From the NCBI GenBank assembly GCA_026929865.2, contig CM049403.1:6408001-6472000 (forward strand): a DNA stretch of 64,000 nucleotides, read 5' to 3'. Source of the DNA: Hyperoplus lanceolatus (taxonomy: Eukaryota; Chordata; Actinopteri; Uranoscopiformes; Ammodytidae). This document shows, one piece after another, positions 38,758 through 44,700 of the stretch. The position numbers and the translations under genes are program-made. The notes beneath the pieces are model-generated. The model was not told where the DNA came from and ran no database searches. It saw nothing but the letters and a program-made list of their open reading frames with translations. Position 1 is the stretch's first letter. Each line of letters starts with the position of its first letter.

Positions 38758-41700
38758 TTTATTATTTTTATTTATTTATTTTTTTTTTGTCTGTTAACCT
38801 GCAGTCCAATACCCAGTCAATTTTCATTCTCCTTACTCATTGACGTTGCACAACTGACATGCTATCCATATTCCTCGATCCATTTTAATTAGTCACTGTT
38901 ATCCTCTCGTTCCATTGCTGCCATTTTTTCGATGTCTCCTTTGATATTAGCGATGTCTCCTTTCATGTCATCGATTCCAGCGACTTTTCCTTTGATAGCT
39001 GTGATGTCTCCTTTGATGGATGCAATACTGGATACAATTTTGCTATCCCCTCCCGAACAGCTGGTCCATCCATATCTCTCAGTGCTGTAAATCTTCCGTC
39101 TCTCCCCTCCGCTTGTGCAGCAATCAGTTTCTTCAGTTTGAGATATAGGACATACAGAGCAAATCCCAAAGCAAGCGTCCCCACCGTCACGCCAGCGAAG
39201 ATGTATACATCTTCCACATCCTCAATGTCCATTGCAGCCAGGCAAACCACTCTCCATTCTTTCCAGCTATCCTGTGCGTAACCGGACAGAAAGGTGCCAT
39301 CTGGACATGGCACCTCTCCAGCTCCTGCTTTTCTGGTTGAAAACATGCGGTCAATGGCATTTAGAGACCAATTTAGCAGTTCCATGATTAATCCACTTGC
39401 TTCAGCTTTTAAGATCAGTTCTGCTCCGTTCTGAGTTTCTGACAATGCAGAGTTTGTTTTGCCCTTTTATTGTGGCCTTTTCAATGTCATTATCTGGTAG
39501 TCTAAACACAACTGCAAAAGTATTCAAACCCAAACAACTCATTCTGCTGACCTATCTTTTACAATAATGTTATGAAAGTGCCAACCACCTTTTATCCGTT
39601 TCTTAGTGCTCTGCATACAGTCTATAATTTTCCATAATTTTAGAGACATACATTATTTTGAAATTTCGCAAACTGCAACTCCCTGTGATATCTTCATCAA
39701 GTTCATTCCATAATTTAATACCCTTTACAGAAATCGAAAATGACTTAAGTGTGGTCCGTATGTTTTTCTCTATGAATTTTCTTTTTCTTCTTAAATCATG
39801 CGAGACTCCTCTGTCTTCAAACATTGCTTGTAAACTGACAGGAAGGCTTTTTTTTGAAGCCTTGTACATCATTTGTGCGGTGTGGTAACTTACTATGTCC
39901 CGTAATTTGAGAATTCTACCATCAATAAAGAAGTTATTAGTGTGTGCCCTGTAAGTTGCTTGATATATTATTCGTATTGCCCTTTTTTGAAGGATCTCCA
40001 ATGGGTACAATGTACCTTTGTAAGTGTTTCCCCACACCTCAACACAGTAATGCAGATGTGGGGAAACTAAAGACCAGTATAATACAAGTAAGGCCTTTTG
40101 ATTGAAACAATGTTGTGCTTTCCAAAGTATAGAAATACTCCTGGCTATTTTGCCCCTAAGATGGCTAACTTGTGGTTTCCAACTTAACTTGTCATCCATT
40201 ATTACCCCTAGTACTTTGTGTTGCTTGACCCTTTCAATATCTATCCCATTTACCTGGATTTTCACAGCGACATCTGCTGCTCTCCTACCAAACAACATGA
40301 ATTTAGTTTTTTCCAAATTTAATGATAACTTATTTCGGTTTAACCACCCATGTAACTTAGTCAATTCAATGTTTACAGTCTCAACCATATTACTCAGATC
40401 ATGCCCCGAATAGAAGATGTTTGTGTCATCAGCGAATAAAATTAACTTTAAGACCTTCGAAACTTTCCAAATATCATTTATGTAAAGCAGGAATAATTTC
40501 GGCCCTAAAATTGACCCTTGAGGGACCCCACAAACAATATCCAAGCAAGTCGATGTGATCTCCCCTAATTTCACATATTGTTTCCTGTCCTGTAAATAAC
40601 TTCTGACCCAGTCCCGTGCTATACCCCTAATGCCATAATTCTCCAGCTTATTGATAAGGATCTTGTGATTTATAGTGTCAAAAGCTTTTTTAAGGTCTAT
40701 AAAAATTCCTATACAGTATGATTTGTGATCTATAGCATTACTAATGATTTCAATCGATTCAGCCAAGGCCAGCGCCGTGGAATGATTCTTTCTAAAGCCA
40801 AATTGGCTATTATAAAGAATTTGATGTTTATTAATGAAATCATCTAATCTGTTGTTAAATAGCTTTTCCAAAATTTTAGAAAATTGAGGCAAAATTGAGA
40901 CTGGTCTATAATTTGTAAATGAGTGTTCATCTCCATTCTTATGTATTGGTATAACCTTAGCTATTTTCATACTACAAGGAAAAATTCCTGTTTGAAAAGA
41001 TAAGTTACAAATATGTGTTAAAGGTTGAAGAATACTTTCTTGCACAGCTTTTATTATTTTCATGTTAAGCCCCAGTGAGTCTCTTGATGCCTTCGGTTGC
41101 ATTCCCAGTAAAATCTCACTAATCTCCGTGGCCTTGACTGGCTTTAGAAACATGGATTGTTGAATGTAGTCTTCCTGTTCCCAAGACTCCCCCATACACC
41201 TGTCGCGGATACCCATGGCCAAATTCGGACCAACCATAACAAAAAAATTGTTTAGTTTATTCGCCACGGTATTCATGTTTTCCAACTTAACGTTATTTTC
41301 ATGGAAATACTCAGGATAATTATGTATTTTGCTGTCATTTCTCAATACTGTGTTCACAACATCCCACAGTTTTTTAGGGTAATTTGCATTTGTTTCTAAG
41401 AGCTTGCAAAAATATTTTTTTTTACAGTCTCTGAGAATGATATTTAGTTTGTTACGATAGGTTTTGTATTTTAACTCAGCCTGTGGTGTCCTTGCTGTTA
41501 TGAATCGTTTGTACAATGTATTTTTTTTTTTACACGCATTTTTCAAGGATTTAGTTAGCCACTGTTTATTCTGTCTTTGCTTAAAGGCCCTTTTTTTTTA
41601 GTGGACAATTTTTCTCATACAGCCTTTGAAATACCTCCAAGAATAATCCAAAACTTACATTAACATCCTTCTCCTTGTAAACACAGTCCCAATTTTGCGA

Positions 41701-44700
41701 CAATAAATCATTTTTCAATGCCTCTATCCTCTCCTCAGTCTCCAACCTAACATATACATCTTTGTTTGGTCTAATTTGCAACTTTTGTTTCCAATCGTAT
41801 ATAGCAAATACAGGTAAATGGTCACTTATGTCGTTTATCAATAGTCCACTATCTGTTACATCCCCCATAACATTCGTAAATATGTTGTCTATTAATGTAG
41901 CACTATTTATTGTAATCCTGCTTGGCCTTGTAATTAAGGGCTGTAGGCCCATCACGTTCAGTGTATTTAAAAATTCCTCAGTCAGAGGAGTAATTTTAAG
42001 TAAATCAATGTTAGTATCCCCACAGATAAATATCTTCTTTTGGTTAACCTTAGAAAATAATTCTCCCACATATTCTATAAAGTCTTCCACTTTTGAATCG
42101 GGTGTTCTGTACACACAGCTGATAATTAAACATTTCTCATTCGTTTGAATTTCAATAGTCACACATTCCATTAGATTATCAATTGCAGCACACATGTTAT
42201 TTACGATTTCAAACCTTATATTTTCATCAACGAAAAGGGCCACTCCTCCCCCTCTCTTGTTAATTCTGTTGACACAAACCAGTTTATACCCCTTAAGATC
42301 AAAGTCCATGCATTTGCCATCCTTAATCCATGTTTCTGACACTGCAATGATGTTGAATGGGTTGGAGAATTTCTGTAAGTATTCCTTAATATGCGAAAAA
42401 TTTGTGTAGAGACTTCTGCTATTAAAATGAATTATGGACAATTTCCCAATTGATTGAAAGCAACTGGTGAAATGATCCTCTGTATGATACTGACAGTCTC
42501 TCTTCCCTCTATTGTAGAAATGATTATCAGGGTCAATAATGACATTTTGGTCCGATGATGTAGGATCCTCGTAAAGATTAGCTGATAACTCCAGACTATC
42601 ATGATAATTTATCCCATCAGATGTGTTGCTCATTCAAGCTGCTTGGGTCCTCATCCCTCCGGAATTGAACCAGATCCTCCTCCGTTCTGATTTGCACAAT
42701 TTTGGTTTCTTCGGGTGTAGCTCCATTCATTTTGATGAAGATTCTTCCATCTCTTGTCCATGTTTGTTGGACCCGTCCACCTTTTTTTAACCCTCTTGCT
42801 TGGTAGGCCAGGTTAGCATTTCTCTTGGTTAAGTTTTCACTCAGTCCAATTTGTTCACCTTTAAGCTTCTTGCCTTGACTTAGCAGATTTATCTTATGCT
42901 TTCTACTCACAAATTTGAGAATGACAGCACGCTTATTGGCGAATTTTCCCTTCGGGAGAAGAAAACAAGACTCCACGCTCTCCAGATCCAGACTAATGCC
43001 TTTGCTTCTCAGGAACTTTTCAACCTGGTTTTCCACCGACACATTCCTTGTATCTCCCTCATCATCCCCCCTCACGGCAGCTGCATACGACCAAGGTTTA
43101 ATATCCATACCAGACAGTACCACATCTCTGTTTTTTGATTGTTGATCTTGGTCATCAATTTTATCTCCAAGCTCTTTCAAGAGCTGATCTTTCCTCACAT
43201 TCACAGCTTGAAGTTCCTTCAATTCGATCGACATTGGCTTCAGACCAGCAGTCAGTTTTTCTTCAATTTTTGCATCCAAACGCCCAATCCATTCTTCCAT
43301 AATCCCAGCCAGCTCAGCTTTCAGCAGTGCTCGCTCCGTCTCCCTCTCACTTTTTAGCAGTGCCCGCTCCGTCTCCCTCTCACTTTTCATTTCTTTCATC
43401 AAGTCTGCCAACTGTTTTTTCATCTCTTCCGCATAATCTTTGTCGTCCTCCTTCCCCTTATCAGTATTTTTCCCTTTTTTGGACATCTCCAAAGATTTTC
43501 AGAGATTTTTAAGGTTGTGAATCTGAATTCTCCGCTGCTCACGGTAATAGCTCTTACCCCACGGCAAGCCGGAAGCATTTAAGCCACTCTCTACATTTCT
43601 GAGCCACTCTCTACATTTGCATCCCCTCTAAGCGAGCTCAAATGATTTATCACTCAAATTTACACATTTCCCATTAATTCAGGATGTTTCCTAGAAATGG
43701 GCATTAGCAGAATTGTTTCAAGACAAAGGGCAGTGAAAATATGATTGTTTTAAAAAAAGTTGTCATGTGGATCAGTTTACCCCAGCTGTGGGGTAAACTG
43801 ATCCACTTACTTTTCCACTCTGAAACTACCATAACAACACATATTGTAACAGTAAGAATCCTGAAAGCTAGCCACACATTCCAGAACTAATGTCGGACTA
43901 GTAAAAGAATGATGGGGTTTGGTCAATTAAGCAAAGCAAATTTTCTAAACACTTGAAAGTAACTCTGAACAAAATCAAATACAACATATTATAATTCAAA
44001 AGGTTTTAATAAGATTAAAATGAAAGAACTAGTTAGATTAGAACACAGTCTGGGGGTCAGAACACAGGACCCTTAGAGCCAGCTTGTGTCTGGGGGTCAA
44101 AGCATAGGAAAATAAGAACCAGCGAGAACAGCCTGGGACTCAGAACACAGGAGAAGACCCAACTGGATTATAATATCAGCCTGTCATACTCTACAACTAG
44201 GCCTACTCTACATTCCAGCCCTGAAGGTTACAGGGAAAGATGAAAAGGTGCTCTTTCCGTGTGGTTGCCCCAGGTCATCTTCCTGGTGTATTTCCTTGGC
44301 ATGATGGCTTTTCTACGATGTGTATGACATTAAAATAAAACATGTAATATTACATTAAAATATGTTTAAGACTAAACTTAACTTGTGCCTCATGGTGGGG
44401 GAAAGTGAGACAGTGGCTCACTTTACCCCACAGCATTTGGCTCACCTTCCCCCACCACCACAATTTGAGAAAAAACTACCTCTCTTAGCATTTCAGGCTA
44501 ATCTTTAGCTAATACCATCAAATGGTTTTTATATGTTGGTAGTTCATCAACACGTATGATAGAAGTTTTTCTACATGAATACATTTGCTTTGGCACAACA
44601 GTTGATTAAGTTAACAGCAAGAAAATTTACTTTTACATGCAAAATACCTATTTTGGTGAAAAAAACATGCTTACCACAGCACCATGAGGTCCTCTATTTC

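Larger units (their letters stand above)
38421..43574 (-). mobile_element. Nearly full-length LINE (L2/CR1-like) with ORF1, ORF2 and an extra ORF
   Basis: On the minus strand: 5' UTR from 43574 (CTTCCGGCTTG), ORF1 43492-42617, ORF2 endonuclease 42633-41581, reverse transcriptase 41546-39603, an extra frame 39445-38963, then a 3' tail with GGGGGCGGGACTCGATAAGC ending in AAAT repeats near 38421. Both ends match the internally deleted copy at 17893-19410. The 38560-38780 part is A-rich with a TA run and may contain another tail. No target duplication was resolved because the 3' side is low-complexity. Confidence 0.88.
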
